From NCBI RefSeq assembly GCF_022376445.1, contig NW_025955088.1, positions 1-64,000 on the forward strand: DNA of 64,000 bases, written 5' to 3'. The notes below the pieces were generated by a model, which searched no databases, was not told the DNA's origin, and was given only the letters and a program-made list of their open reading frames with translations. Below are positions 21,646 through 34,011 of this stretch, in pieces; the first letter of the stretch is position 1, and each line of letters begins with the position of its first letter. Both the position numbers and the translations under genes were made by a program. This DNA is from Fomitopsis serialis. Lineage: Eukaryota > Basidiomycota > Agaricomycetes > Polyporales > Fomitopsidaceae.

Positions 21646-23679
21646 CTACGCTTCCATACCGCACTCGCGGACTCCAATCCTCACCCAGAACGGGTCCTTC
21701 ATGTTCATTGTCAGCGCATCGGAAGGAAGACGCTCTTCTATCTTTTCTGGGATGATGTCATAGAAGCGTAGAATGCCCGTCCAGACGCAGACGAACTCGT
21801 AGGCGGCAAGCTGTCCCCCAGGACTAAGAATCCTCACGTCAAATATGTGACATAAAATCGAGAAGACGTGGCTGACCAGACGCGCGACCCGTATCCAAAG
21901 GCGTGAAATTTGGGCGCGGGCGGCTTCGTAAACCGACCTTCGGCATCCAGGTGGCGACCCGGATTGAAGCTGTTCGCATCGATCCCCCATACCTAGAATA
22001 ACAGCCATGAGTGCAACCAAGGTATAACGTGGTTTATTCAGACGCACCTTCTCGTTGCGCATCATGGCATAGTCAGACCATAGGATATAGTCACCCTTGT
22101 CGACAACAATCGGACCATGCCCACCGTCCGGGAGAGCGGGGATGACGTCGTCCTTGAGAGCTATGCGTGCATTCTTGGGTACTCCCGGCCACAAACGCAG
22201 CGTCTCGTAGAAGACCGCAAGGTGCACAGGATAATTCTACGGTACGTGAGCTTCTGGCCGATGTGTGAAAGGATCGAGCTCACCTGCAGCTCCTCATAGC
22301 GGACAGGGCTCGTGTCCCGCTGCACACTATGAGACTCATTTCGCATTTGATCCAGCCAGCCAGGGAAACACGACAGTTCGTGAAGAGACCATGCTAGGAC
22401 ATTCTGAACATTGTCTCTCCCCGCAAACAGAAGAGTGACCAGAGTGTCGCGTAATGTGATGGGATCCTGTGCGGTTTTCTCGCGCAGTAATGCACCCAGA
22501 AAATCTTGATGCTTGTCCGCTCCGTCCCTCGCGAACTCTTCTTGGCGCTGTTTCACGATACGATCGATGACACCGTAACACTCCTGTCGAGACGCACGGA
22601 AGTGCTCCCCGAGTCCGTCGAACTGGAAGAGTTGGCGGAAGAGTCGTCAATACACGAATCACTCATCGGGAGAGAAAGGATCGTAGACCTTTTCAGTGAA
22701 TCTCCAAAACGGATTATACAGGCGTCTGCAGCACTGTTGAATCACGGAGGCAGAGAAGGAGATCTCGTGACCCACCCAGAGGAGATACTGCTGAGTGCAG
22801 TTACGGCCCCAACCATCGAGTGTGGCTTCGCCAGACATTCAGGGTCGGCCGTTAGCAGATCAGTGTCGTAGTCTAGCGACATTTTGCAGAACATGACCAA
22901 AGCGAGTCGGCCGCAAAAGTCTATGTCCATGGTTCAAGACATGATCAGCTACACTCGAGAACGGTACGAGATGACCCGCCATTGAAGTCGATGAGCCTGT
23001 TCTGCTTGGATGCATGAGATAAAAGTTCTCTGGCAAGAGGGACGATCTGCAATGGGTGCGGATTAGTACGTGGAACTTCAGGTATTCCGGAGGCGTACCT
23101 CATGCATAGCATGCGAGACGTCCGAACTGAATGTCCTCGTAGCAAATATAGGCCTATCAAAGGTCAAGCTCGTGCAACATGGGAGACACGGATCTCACTT
23201 CATCAACTTGCGGCTCAATCGCCACTCTTGACCTTCGGAACCAAATGCACTAGAGCTGCCCGGAAACTCCGCAAAAATAGACAATACTAAGTCGCCCTTG
23301 CCGTAGATCGAGCCATCGTCTAGGTACGTAGTGAGTGGCACTGCCGAGGCTGGCATGTGAGGAGATACCGACGCTTGCGAATATGCTCGAGCCACTCAGG
23401 TCTGTTGACAACAATGTTGCGACCCCATCCGGGCATAGTGAATGAGTACAGTTCGCCATAGTGCTTCTGAAGGGAGGACAAGTACAGAAGAACAGCTGTG
23501 CGAACAGAGAAAAACTGGATCAAGTTGCCTATGAGAGGGAGACCAGTGGGCCCAGGGAGGTCCTTTCGTCGTCGAGTGCCTACAGAGTATGTCGGATAGA
23601 GGAGGCAACCGACGAAGAGGGCCAAAGCCAAACCCGCTGAGAGGTGGGTAGACAGGGACGTCATGTCGCGTGCCTTCAT
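21646..23679 (-). CDS. cytochrome P450, CYP63-like
   Basis: A membrane-bound haem monooxygenase. It starts with a hydrophobic anchor (LSAGLALALFVGCLLYP), then the Pro-rich hinge DLPGPTGLPLIGN. The I-helix motif is AGRDN, as in CYP63/CYP52-type enzymes (many hydroxylate fatty acids or alkanes). The ExxR motif is YETLR. The haem loop FHAFGYGSRVCPGG is complete after removing the intron at 21824-21876, which splits the axial Cys codon as TG^T. Other pieces read include GRNIVVNRPEWLEHI, FGSEGQEWRLSRKL and RLYNPFWRFTEK. An intron from GTCTAC to CCAG after FTEK (within about 22600-22690) removes two apparent stops. The stretch at 22740-22900 could not be fitted to one frame, so an undetected intron or a frameshift remains possible there. 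Confidence 0.75.
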
Positions 23680-23700
23680 GTTTCCGCGAACTCTGGGTCT

Positions 23701-23716
23701 TTAAATATATATATAT
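23701..23716 (-). promoter_or_regulatory. TATA-rich core promoter of CYP63-like gene
   Basis: A 16-base run of alternating A and T lies 22-37 bases before the start codon. If it is the TATA box, the leader would be very short. Confidence 0.4.
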
Positions 23717-24606
23717 CTCGCTGCAAAAATCTTCGTCAGCGTCAACACATCCATTCAAAGGATAAACTTGACTGATTAGGTTTTGAACATGATATCGCAC
23801 GTTTGCGTTCGGGGCCTAAATCACCTTCTCAATTCCGTGCGCAATGCGCATGCGCCGTTGAAGCCCAATGAAGTTGATGCTGTGAATGGCCTTTCAGACG
23901 GAAGATGGACCAGAAGCTGAGGCGAGAACAAAATCAACAAACCGAGGTTTCCACTGACGATATGTCGAGTCCCTTGTAGCGCGGGTCCGTGCTCCATGCG
24001 TCTAAGTATGAGTACTATGTAGTATCGCAGGACGTGCGTCCGGGTTGGCAGCGACCGTGCATGGCAACTTGAGGAGGAGGGTCCATTCAGCCATCGGCCG
24101 AATGACTGACTCGGACGCGCGTGCCAGCGTGTCTTGACGGCAATAATGCTCGAGATTGCTCGAAAATCACAACCCATAGGACTACCCAGTTAGGACGAGA
24201 GTCCCGAGCTTCCGGACTACTCCGAGCGTAGTATGGGCGCTTAGCGCTGATGCAGCAGGTCCGCTGGCCATGGCGGTTCAGCAGGGTTCAGCATGAGCGC
24301 GGTTCCTCTGATCACGCATAGTACCTAGCGGGGTACGAGTGGTCCTCCTCGCGGTGGTGAGCTCGGAAATTGAACCAACATTCCTCGCCACTTACCGACT
24401 TGGTAGACGAGATCTCGGCCCGATACAATGCCCGTTTCATGGGCTGTGTCGGCCACCCTAACAAGTATAAACATAGCATCCTTCAGCTCCAACATCAGAG
24501 GGAGTAACTTAAGTTACTTGTGTCAATTGACCGCAATGGGCGGCGTGTGATAGACCGTAGGCAAGGACGTCCAGAACGGCGTGTGAAGCAGGTGAGCTCA
24601 GGAGAT
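23717..24606. other. gene-free stretch
   Basis: No supported gene between the P450 promoter and the repeated MFS upstream region. Confidence 0.4.
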
Positions 24607-25334
24607 GCGACTGTTGTCACAACACCCTCCACCAGGCAGACCGAGTCGTCCGAGCATCGCTAGAAGGCGACAACGTCTTCACCTGAATATGGAGCCAAAT
24701 TGGCAGTGCGAGAATGCGTCCGCATCCTTAGCGTCGAGAAGCCGTGGACAGCGAAGGTACGTCCTCAAAATCAGAGTTTCGGGGCTCAGCGCTTGATCAG
24801 TCTGGGATGGTGATCGCAGAACGTAGGTGCCCTCTTCTTGGAAGGCGCGGGCGGTGATTTCTGCCAGTGCGTTGCCATACGTTCAAGTCTTGACGAAGAA
24901 ACCGTCCACAAGAATGGTTTGGGGGAATGATACCGCGCGCTGATATGTCGTAACTCGTTAGCTGGGCGGCCGATGGTGTGAACAGTGCGGCTCATGGTCA
25001 ACATCCCAACCATATGCATGCCCCCGCGTCGTCTGCATGCCACCCAGAGATTGGACCCTGGAACGGTAGTAGCTATTGTTCGGCGGGGTCGCAGGCGCCC
25101 CTTTGTGGCGTTCTACTGGCACGCTGGCGACTTCTCGCGCGAGGCTTGTGCTTGAGCGGGCCATCGAGCTTCGTCGAAGGTGCACTCACATCGCCGGCGC
25201 TCGACTACGCTTCGTGCAGCAAGGTTTGTTGGCGGCTTCTGCTCGTCACTTCACTTGGCAGCCCATGTCTCCGAGTTCTGTTCATACGTTCGCATTCCGG
25301 TGACACCTCCCCCGACTCGGAGTCCTACCTTCAT
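24607..25334 (+). repeat. inverted-repeat arm 1 = upstream region of MFS gene
   Basis: About 730 bases that match the reverse-complement of 34406-35181 by eye along almost the full length, with small indels. Shared landmarks are GCAGACCGAGTCGTCCG, CCTCAAAATCAGAGTTTCGG, GTCTGGGATGGTGATC, TGGTGTGAACAGTGCGGCTC and GAACGTATG..AGAACTCGGAGACATGGGC (reverse). The match stops within the MFS start codon. Confidence 0.85.
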
Positions 25335-27315
25335 GTCTCTCCTTCCTCAACAACGCGCGCAGGCTCCGGACGGTTCCTCCAAAGAGGAGCTAGCTGAGCA
25401 GAAGAATGCTGCTCAGGTTCAGCTTGCCGCCCAGGTCCGCATCGAGTCGTCACGAGGATGTCCCGTCACCTCATCATGCACCTTGTAGCCACCACCAGCC
25501 ATCACGTTCCCCGACGGCGGGCTCCGTGCATGGGGCAATGTCACCGGCTGCTTCCTGCTCGCTTTTACTTCCTTCGGTCAGCCACACCACTCAGTCACCG
25601 CGGCGTCCTCTGACGTACCGTTCGCAGGTCAACTCAATGCGTTCGGCGTCTTCCAGACGTACTACGCCGAGGAGCTCCTTCGGGACTACACGCTCTCTAC
25701 GATCAGCTGGATCGGGAGTGTCCAGCTCGTCATCACCTACATGAGTGGCATCGTCCTCGGTCGCGTCTTCGACATCTACGGCGCAAGGGTGCAGTTGCCG
25801 AGTTTCGTTCAGCCGCGTCCTAACCCGCTCACGACATGCATTCTCCTATGTAGTCTTCCCTCGTCATTGGCTGGATACTGTCCACATTCTCCCTGATGAT
25901 GACGTCTCTGTCCCGCAAATACTACCAAGTCATGCTCGCGCAGGGCATCGGGCTGGGAATCGGAATCGCGCTGCAGTGCGTCCCTCATCTGCACGCACGC
26001 CTGGCTGAGCGAGACCAGCGACTCACATGTCTGACAGGTTTTACCCCATCGTATGCGCCCTGCTTCGCGTTGGATGCATGCGGCTGAGGAATATCCACAG
26101 ATGACCGTACCGACTCACTGGTTCCGCGCCAAACGGTCCGCGGCAATGGGCATAGTGAGTGTTCTGCCCGCTTGCCCGTCCGGCGCTCCATCACGATGTT
26201 CTTGTGTAGGTGGTGTCTGGTGCTAGCTTGAGCGGCATCATTTATCCCATCATGCTCTCTCGACTGTTCGACTCTGTCGGCTTTCCTTGGGCTGTCCGCA
26301 TCACGGCTTTCATGAACTTTGGCATCCAAGCTGTGGCCATCCCTCTCGTCAAAGAGCGTCTTCCGCACCGCCTCGATCTTCCGCTCGTTGACTACAGAGC
26401 TTTCCGGGAAGGGACGTTTCTTCTGCACATCATCGGTGGCTTCTTGGTGCCCTTTGGTAAACCTTCTCCACATCCTCTGCCTCAGTCTGTCGCCTGATCG
26501 GTGTCCATCCATCCAGGTCTGTACACGCCGTACTGGTATATCGAGCTGTTCGGCTTGTCGATCGGACTGAGCGCCAACCTGTCCTTCTACATGATCGCCA
26601 TCATGAATGCTGCCGGTTTGATTGGGCGAGTCGTGACCGGCTACCTGAGCGACATGGTGCGCTGTTTACTGCACCATGCTCGCCGAGACAATGACTGACG
26701 CGCTTGCACAGTACGGACGATTCAACGTGACCGTCCCCATACTGGTCTTGGGCGCTATCTCGTCTATGGCGATTTGGACGACGTCCAGAGGTGCTGCTGA
26801 GACCGTCATATTCTCGGTGATGTAATTCTGCTCCAAATGTGTTTTATATCGGCCGAGGTGCTCACTTCATCATCAGATTCGGGTTCACGTCCGGTACGTT
26901 CACCAGCCCTCTGGGCGTATTCATCTGACACTGGGTGCGGCAGCTGCGTACTCTTCGATCTCTGCGTCCGCCACTGCTCAAATCACGCCTGACCCGACTC
27001 AGATCGGTGCACGCATCGGGATGTTCATGTGTGTTTTCCACTTGAAAGCGAGGCAAGACGTGCATCTCATGTCTGATGTGACCAGGACTGCCATGGCCCC
27101 GGGCATCCTGACCGGTCCGTCTATCGCAGGCGGTGGGTGCATCGCTCCGTGTTGTGGCATGCGACTGAAACCATCATCTCCAGCTATCCTACAACGTGAC
27201 GGCGGAAACTATCTTGGCCTTGAAATCTTCGTGGGCGTGATGTTGCTGGCGGCGGCGGCGGCGGAGCTCGCCGCCCGCTTGTATGGTGCACCGCAGCTGC
27301 TCTGCAAGTTTTGAG
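25333..27315 (+). CDS. MFS transporter, monocarboxylate (MCT)-like
   Basis: A plasma-membrane transporter of the fungal MCT-like major facilitator branch. Exon 1 encodes a cytosolic tail (MSLLPQQRAQAPDG). Later exons carry FPDGGLRAWGNVTGCFLLAFTSFGQLNAFGVFQTYY, the family's first helix, then SWIGSVQLVITYMSGIVLGRVFD, QVMLAQGIGLGIGIALQ, THWFRAKRSAAMGIVVSGASLSGIIYP and YMIAIMNAAGLIGRVVTGYLSD. These account for about ten helices. The end (26880-27315) still shows the family blocks ITPDPTQIGARIGMFMCVF, GILTGPSIAG and GVMLLAAAAAELAARL, but a frame change near 26910-26930 was not explained by a good intron. The C-terminus may be damaged, or a splice was missed. It lies convergent with the P450 at 27.9 kb. 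Confidence 0.72.
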
Positions 27316-27851
27316 ACGATCACAATTGGCTGCGTAGTAGTGTCGTCTTCTCCCCTCCACTCGACGCGGATTTGTCCAAGTGTACACTGGTACTTATCAT
27401 GAGACTGTATTATGATGTTTAGCACCGGGAGTAGTACTTCGGAGCCTTTGCCCCGGGTATAGCCTCTGGCGTTTTGGACGTTCACTGGTGCGCGACACAG
27501 TGCAAGAATATAAGGCGGAGGTATCAGTAGGCTAAAGGCCAGCCAGAGATGATGTCGTTACGCGAGCCTGAGGGAAACGCGGAGCAAGTGTGGCGCACTG
27601 TCTGTCTGTGTCCACGACGCGGAGTCTCAGCTGCGGTTCATATCGCTGAGTTTATTTGTTACTTCTTGATGTACGATGTTCTGGCTAGGCCAGTGGTTAT
27701 CTGAATAACGAACCAGGGTGCTCTTCCTGATTCACCTAGCCTGCTTGAGGTCGGGTATATGTTCTAGAACTGCTAGTACCTCCCGAAGCTCACTCGCTGA
27801 TTTGTGTTAGACAAAAGGTCGCAATACAGTTACAGTAACAAGACTATTCCA
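27316..27851. other. convergent intergenic stretch
   Basis: No coding signal; presumed 3' ends of the MFS and P450 genes. Confidence 0.4.
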
Positions 27852-29910
27852 TCAAGTTGCCACAACCTGCCGCCTCCGGACTAATACATTCTTGTGCGCA
27901 GGCAGGACGTTATGCCAGCGCGACCAGTTCTCCGGCCTCCGCTGCTCACCCTCGAATTTCAAATCGTAGTGGAGCAAGATGTACGCCATCATGAGCTTCA
28001 GTTCGTTCACGGCGAAGAAACGACCGGGGCTAGCACGGCGCAGAACCTGCGGTCAGCAACTACACCAGTTATGAGCGGGGAACCACTACATACCACGCAT
28101 GTTTCCCATGCCCGAACGGCACGTACTCGGGCGAGGTGCTGACGAACTGGTGCTTGATGCTGGCGCCGTCTTCCTCGCGCAGGTCTGCGAAACGAAATGG
28201 ATCGAAAACTTCAGGATTTTCGTAGTTGCGCGGATCACGGTGTGTCGCGTTTGACGCGCCGGCGACGAGCGTATCGGCCGGGATAAACGTCCCGTCGGAG
28301 AGCGTCGTGTCTTGCAGCGTCTTCCGCATAATGGAGACTGCGGTAGAGCGCGAGTTAGTATGCAGGGTACAGAGATGTTGACATGGATACTCACTATACG
28401 TGATACCGTTGATCCGCTGCGACTCGCGCATGAAGCTGTCGAGCTTCCACATCTTGCCCGTCGCGACCTTAGTCCAGCCATGCTCCTTGACCACGCTGTC
28501 GACCTCCTCGCGCAATACCTTAACGTACTCGGCAGATTCCGCGAGGTGATAGAGTGCCTGTGTCATACTCTGTGAGACGTAGTCAGCTCAATTGCTTCGC
28601 CTGAGCAAGGTGTGCTAGGCAGAACGAGACGCACATTGCTGGATGTGTGGATGGCAGCAAAGTTGGAGACCATGAGACCTTCAATTATCGCCTGTACAGA
28701 CCCGCCTTCTCGCCTGGCTTCGTTAATAATCCACATCATGTAGTCGTTCTTGCATTCGGAGGGTCAATGTTAGCGGAGACCAATGTCTGCATGGTGGACG
28801 ACTGACAGGTTTGTCTGCCCAATCCTCGCCCATTTCCTTCAGCTTCTTGAAGCGATCCTCAATTATGGGCCTGAGGTGCACCGATGCCTTTTGAGTGGCT
28901 CTGCGTGCCCAGGGGATGAATGGGCCGACGATCTTCTTCAATGACTTCGGAAACCAGGAAAGTATGAAGCGTGCCCTCGATACGTCGAAAGTGAATTGGC
29001 GGACAATCTGCAGGTAATCTTCATTCCGGCCTAGTGGCATGGCAGCATCAGCTCGCAAGCCATTTTACTGCGCTTTCAGACGTATACGTACACAGGGGAA
29101 GGCCAACAAAGACGCGGTTGCTTACACGTGAGATGATCACTGCCATAGTCATCAGCGCATTGACACTGATCCACTCTGTGGGGTAGGACCGATGGATCAT
29201 AAGTTTCGGCCTCGACACGGCACGGGAAACTTTGACTGACCGTCACCCTGCAACTTGCTCCCGATGGTGTCAGTAAATGCTGCGTTGATCTCGTCCACGA
29301 CGTCGCCGAACACGACGCCCAAGTTTTTTGTTAAGGGACCGCGGATGGTGGGGATGTGAATTGGGTGGTCAACGACACTGTTTGACACGGTGTATCGCAA
29401 CTGGATGAACTGTCGGATTAATAGAGTAAGTACATGTTCAAAGCGATGGAATTCGGAGACAAGGGCAAGCGTACGTCTTCAGCAGCCTTGTGGAAAGTCG
29501 CATGCGAGTCCGGGACCTTTCGCAGCTCCTCGTTCATGTCGGCGCCACTGACGATCACAACCCATTGGTCGAGCATGGCGACCTTGAAGATCTTGTACTA
29601 TGACCATGGAAAGAAGTTAGGTAAATGAGAGAAAGCATTACGATTCGCTCAGCACTGACCTTGGCATAACCTTCCTGAAGAACTTCGCGGGCATTCTTGC
29701 TATATCGGTAGGCACCGATGTAAGAGAGAAGAGGAAGAGATGGCCCAATCGTCGGGATGGAATAAAGCTGCGAGTAGCTTGAAGGTTAGCATTGCTGTCT
29801 GAGGCATGCACCGATACTACTATGCTTACTGGATCAAACCTCCACGTAAGGAGGATCGTCACCGCGAAGATACCAATGAGGGCACCCGCGACCTGAATCG
29901 CGTCTGCCAT
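27852..29910 (-). CDS. cytochrome P450, ent-kaurene-oxidase-like (paralogue 1)
   Basis: A microsomal monooxygenase of the basidiomycete CYP512/ent-kaurene-oxidase-like group (group placement inferred from motifs). It starts MADAIQVAGALIGIFAVTILL, a membrane anchor. Motifs include RARFILSWFPKSLKKIVGPFIPWARR, the I-helix NFAAIHTSSN, LYHLAESAEYVKVLREEV, the ExxR as FMRESQR, and the haem loop VPFGHGKHACPGRFFAVNEL. The intron 28030-28093 splits the axial Cys codon as TG^C. It ends RRRQVVAT. At least seven introns were seen. It has a close copy at 53.9-56.0 kb. It is divergent from the GMC oxidoreductase, with which it may share a 0.95 kb promoter region. Confidence 0.85.
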
Positions 29911-30865
29911 GATAGGTTCACTGGGAGGTCACCACAGCCTTGGGGAGTGTTCGTACGGGGTACTGAGCGGGTGTAGGCCCGTGGGAGGAAGTATAAGTAA
30001 TACCCGACTGCCTAGTCGAGTGTGATGAATATGAAGGGCTCCTTGCAAGCCGCATCTTCGAGTGTCGTGTCAGCGATTGATATTTGTTGAGCGGCCAGTG
30101 GCATTACGTGCGATAGAACGCCCCGAGATCCAACAGTTGGCATTGGGCAACGGTTCTAACATACAGTGACGCGTCACGTGGATCGAGTAGTAGTCCCGGC
30201 TGGGATCAACCTTCTAGTGGATCGAGCCGTAACGGAGACTCATGAGGAGGAGGGCATGAGAACGCTCGGCGGCGCTGTAGTCTCCGTCGCAGACCACCGG
30301 CGCTGTTACCACACTGGCAGAAGCAGGGAAGTCGTCCTCATTAATTCGCCGGCTGAACGCTGAACGTGAACCCCGGACAGGTCTCGACGGAGCGGCGACG
30401 CTGGCAGTACAGTACCTAAGTATGTGCCGCACGCTAACTCTATCACGGCGTCTGCCATCTGCCGGTGGTATCATCGAGTCGCCGCCGCGACCTGAAACTC
30501 GGAGGCTGAGGTAATGTAAGTACCCTCTTGTTCGGCGAATGCAAGTGTGGTGGGATCTGCCCATTTGTTTTGTTGTTCGCTGAAAGGAAGGATGCCGCCG
30601 ATCGGCGACGCTGCTTTTCCACGACACACATCGAAACACACATCGGACAGCGTTGCAGGTCTTCCACGCAGATATGCTCAGAATGAGGCTCTGATCCCGG
30701 TGTGTTGAGACCATCTGGTTATCTTCCTATCCTCCCCAAACCTTCTTTCGGTGCCTCTGGGTTCCTACTATAAGAGCATACCGCTGTGAGAATCGTCCAA
30801 AACCGACGAAGCCTTTCGCCGTACAATTGTTGCACCGTAGCTCGTTCAAAGTTGTGTCTACTGAC
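29911..30865. promoter_or_regulatory. divergent promoter region, P450 / GMC oxidoreductase
   Basis: A block GTGGGAGGAAGTATAAGTA at about 29980-30000 recurs as GTGGGAGTATAAGTA before the paralogous P450 (about 56072). On the genes' strand it reads as a TATA-like TACTTATACT. No coding signal is seen in the rest. Confidence 0.45.
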
Positions 30866-33800
30866 ATGCTTGCTCAAATCACCGACGTTTCCGGCAAGGA
30901 GTTTGACTACATCATCGTCGGTCAGTGCGAGATTTTCTGTCCGCATGAATAAATAATAACCGAGTCCGTCGCAGGTGGAGGGGTGAGTGCGACCTGCCAC
31001 CATCTACGTTGGCAAGGGCGTCAAGATCGTGACTTGACAGACCGCCGGGCTCGTCGTCGCTGCACGCCTTACCGAGGATCCGTCAGTCCGTGTGCTGGTA
31101 CTGGAGGCCGGGGAAGCGAACCTCGATGACCCGATGACATGTGAGCTCATCTCGCTGTTGCCGACACTGCGATAACCTGCCAGGCTGGTGCAGTGATCCC
31201 AATGCAGGCCGTGAGGCTGTTCAGCAATTTGAAGTACGATTGGGCATACAAGACAGTAAGGCTGAGGACAAGCGGACCTTGTTCGCGCACGGAAACTGAG
31301 GATTGGACAGGTCAAGCAGCCCCACTCGAACAACCGCGAATATGTGTGGTCCCGGTTGGTGATCACCCAGTCTGTATGTCTCGCGGCTGAGTAGACGATT
31401 CTTGCTAGAGGAAAGGGGCTCGGCGGGAGCTCAGCGATCAACTTCATGTTTTGGAACAAGCCCGCGCGTCAATACCTGGATAGTTCGTATCGATCTTCTC
31501 TCGTGATTCACGAGGGCATGCTGACAGTGAATGAAGTGTTTGAGGAGCTCGGGGTCGAGGGATGGGATTGGGACACATTCCATCGATATGTGAAGAAGAC
31601 TGAAAAGTGCGTCCCCCACAGATTCAGCTGCTCTCTCACAACCTCATCCGACTATCTTGAGGTTCACGCCGCCGAGCTATGACATGGAATTTCTGACATA
31701 CGACGCAGCGCACATGGGCTCGTCGGGTATGCGCTGCTCCCTCAGTTGCATGGCTCTTCTGACCTATCGCTGAACAGGCCCCATTGACGTCTCGTTTTCT
31801 CCAGCCCGGACTCACCTGGAGGAGCTGCTTATGGACGTGCGTCCTAAACACGCGCTGATGTTCGCTTCATGACTGTCTTGTCCCAGGCATTCGCGCAGCA
31901 CGGGATTCCTCGTGTCACCGACACCGTAAGTCGGCTGGTGGCATCGTTCTGGCTGAGCGCTTATGCTTCACTGTTAGGCGGCAGGGATTGTATGTTGTTC
32001 AAATTTTCTGCCCAGAACGCGGCACTAAGCTACATCAAGACCACCGGCACTTCTGTGAGCCCCGCAATCCTCAATCCTCAGACCTTCCACCGGTCCTACT
32101 CGGCGAATGTTCGTGTATATTCCTCGTTCCTATGTGAGATCGCAGGTCATGATTGGGCAACCCTCAACAGGCTTACTATCAACCCAACGCTCATCGCCAA
32201 AATCTGACCGTGCTCGTAACTGCTCATGTGACTGGCATCGCGAGCCGTCGCAATGACGATGGCACCGTCACGGCTACCGGTGTCGCCTTCGTGTACGGAG
32301 ACAGTGTGCACGAGGCGAAGGCCTCAAACGAGGTTCTCCTCGCGGCCGGGTGCGTCCGTTTGCAAATCATATTTCCTTCCAGTAACATTCCTCCATTCCT
32401 TCAGGGCTGTGATTTCTCCTCAGGTAAGTTCCGAGTCACTATGAGTCGGTGGTGCAATGGATGGGTCGTCTTGCAGATCCTTGAGTTGTCTGGAATCGGT
32501 AGACGGGACGTGCTCGAAGAAGCAGGTGTCGAAGTCAAGGTCGACTTGCCTGGTGTGGGGGAGAACATCCAAGAGCACCTATGGTTTGGCCTCGTTTGTC
32601 GTACGTTCGGTCTTGCGTGTTCGCCTGTATAGGAAATGACACTCGAAAATTCTCTAGAGGTGAAGGAGCAAGAAGTCAACGGCCACGAGATCGAAACATG
32701 CGACCCACTCTTCTTCCCCGAGCTCGCTGCTGAACATCACAGACTCCGGTGGGTGCACGTCTCATTAGATTCGCGTAGGATCTTATACTCGCCGTAGCCC
32801 GGAAGGCAAGGGTGCACTGAATCTGCGCACAGTCAACCTCACGTTCGTCCCGTTGCAGTCCATATGTCCGGACGCGGATGAGATGCAGAGCACCCTCTCG
32901 AGCACGATCCTGGCTGGGGTGACAGAGAATAAGTATCCTCCAGGTCTCCGCAAGCAGTACGAGTTGCAGCTCAAGCATCTCAAGAATCAACTTCCGAGCA
33001 TGGAGATCATGCTCTTACCAACACCTATTGTTCCAGTTCGTGCGTGCATATGGGCCGGCCAGGATAGAAGATTTACTGACCGCGGATGCGTGGCAGCTAC
33101 CATACATCCCGAGAGGAAGCATATCTCACTCTGCTTTGGAATGAACAGCCCTTTCTCGCGCGGCACAATTGTGAGTGCATCTGGTCTTCCAGGGAATACT
33201 GGGCTTATTGTTCTGCAGCATATCGCGTCCAAGGACCCCATGGAGCACCCGACGATCGACCCCCACATCTTTGAGGAGCCCTACGGTAGCAGACTCTAGC
33301 AATGCTTACTACCCGTCGGTTCTGATAGTATGTAACAGATCTGCAGACTATGGTCGAGTCCGTCAAGTTCAATAGGAAGCTGATACAGACCGAGCCATTC
33401 AAGAGTGTCATACGTGGTGAGTCACGTCATCTGCATCGACAGGATTGAATACTTAATGGTCCCTGATCAGAGGAGGTGTATCCGGGAAAGGACGTCCAAA
33501 CCGATGAGCAGATTTCTGGTGAGTCAAGTCCTCTGCGCTGAAGCAGCGGCTGACCCCAAGATCAGAGTGGCTCCGCGACAATGTCAGAACTACCTACCGT
33601 ATGTCTTTCACAGAGGTATATGGGTTCTGAATTTACCGTTGACACCCTAGATACGACGAGTTCGTGCTCGATGCTTCCCAAGGAAGACGGCGGAGTAGTG
33701 GACTCACGTTTGAAGGTGAAATCGGCCCATACTTTGATCATTATCATGTGGACTAACCGAAGGCCCTTTGCCGTAGGTCTATGGAACAACGAACATACGT

Positions 33801-34011
33801 GTCGTTGATTTGTCCGTGGTGCCTGTGCAGATTGGCAGTCACACTCAAGGTTCGACCTCGAATTTGTGTAGGCCCAATTGTGTACTGACATTCCTCAACG
33901 CATAGCCATGGTATATGCCATTGCGGAGCAAGGTGAGAATGCCCGCCGCTTCGATTAAATCGTGCTCAGCGAGTCTTCGTAGCGGCCGACATTATTAAGG
34001 GTGCAATATAG
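30866..34011 (+). CDS. GMC-family FAD oxidoreductase
   Basis: An FAD-dependent alcohol oxidase/dehydrogenase of the glucose-methanol-choline family. Exon 1 (30866-30920) ends in DYIIVG, an 8-base microexon (30975-30982) supplies two Gly, and exon 3 (from 31041) continues TAGLVVAARL, giving the FAD motif VGGGTAG. Further family blocks are VRVLVLEAGEAN, SRGKGLGGSSAINFM, GVEGWDWDTFHRYVKKTE, NLTVLVTAHVTGI, ILELSGIGRRDVLEEAGVEVKVDLPGVGENIQEH and LKVYGTTNIRVVDLSVVP. The catalytic His (TTYHTTSSCSML) appears only after splicing, because intron 33599-33650 splits its codon C^AT. The second active-site His is in IGSHTQ. A final intron (33933-33982) leads to AADIIKGAI and the stop. About a dozen introns, no stop left. 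No signal peptide is seen, which argues for an intracellular enzyme. Confidence 0.85.

Noticed and set aside
22600..22690. In-frame stops suggesting the CYP63-like gene is dead
   Set aside because: An intron from GTCTAC to TTCCAG removes both stops in phase and restores the family sequence. The doubt remains only for 22740-22900.
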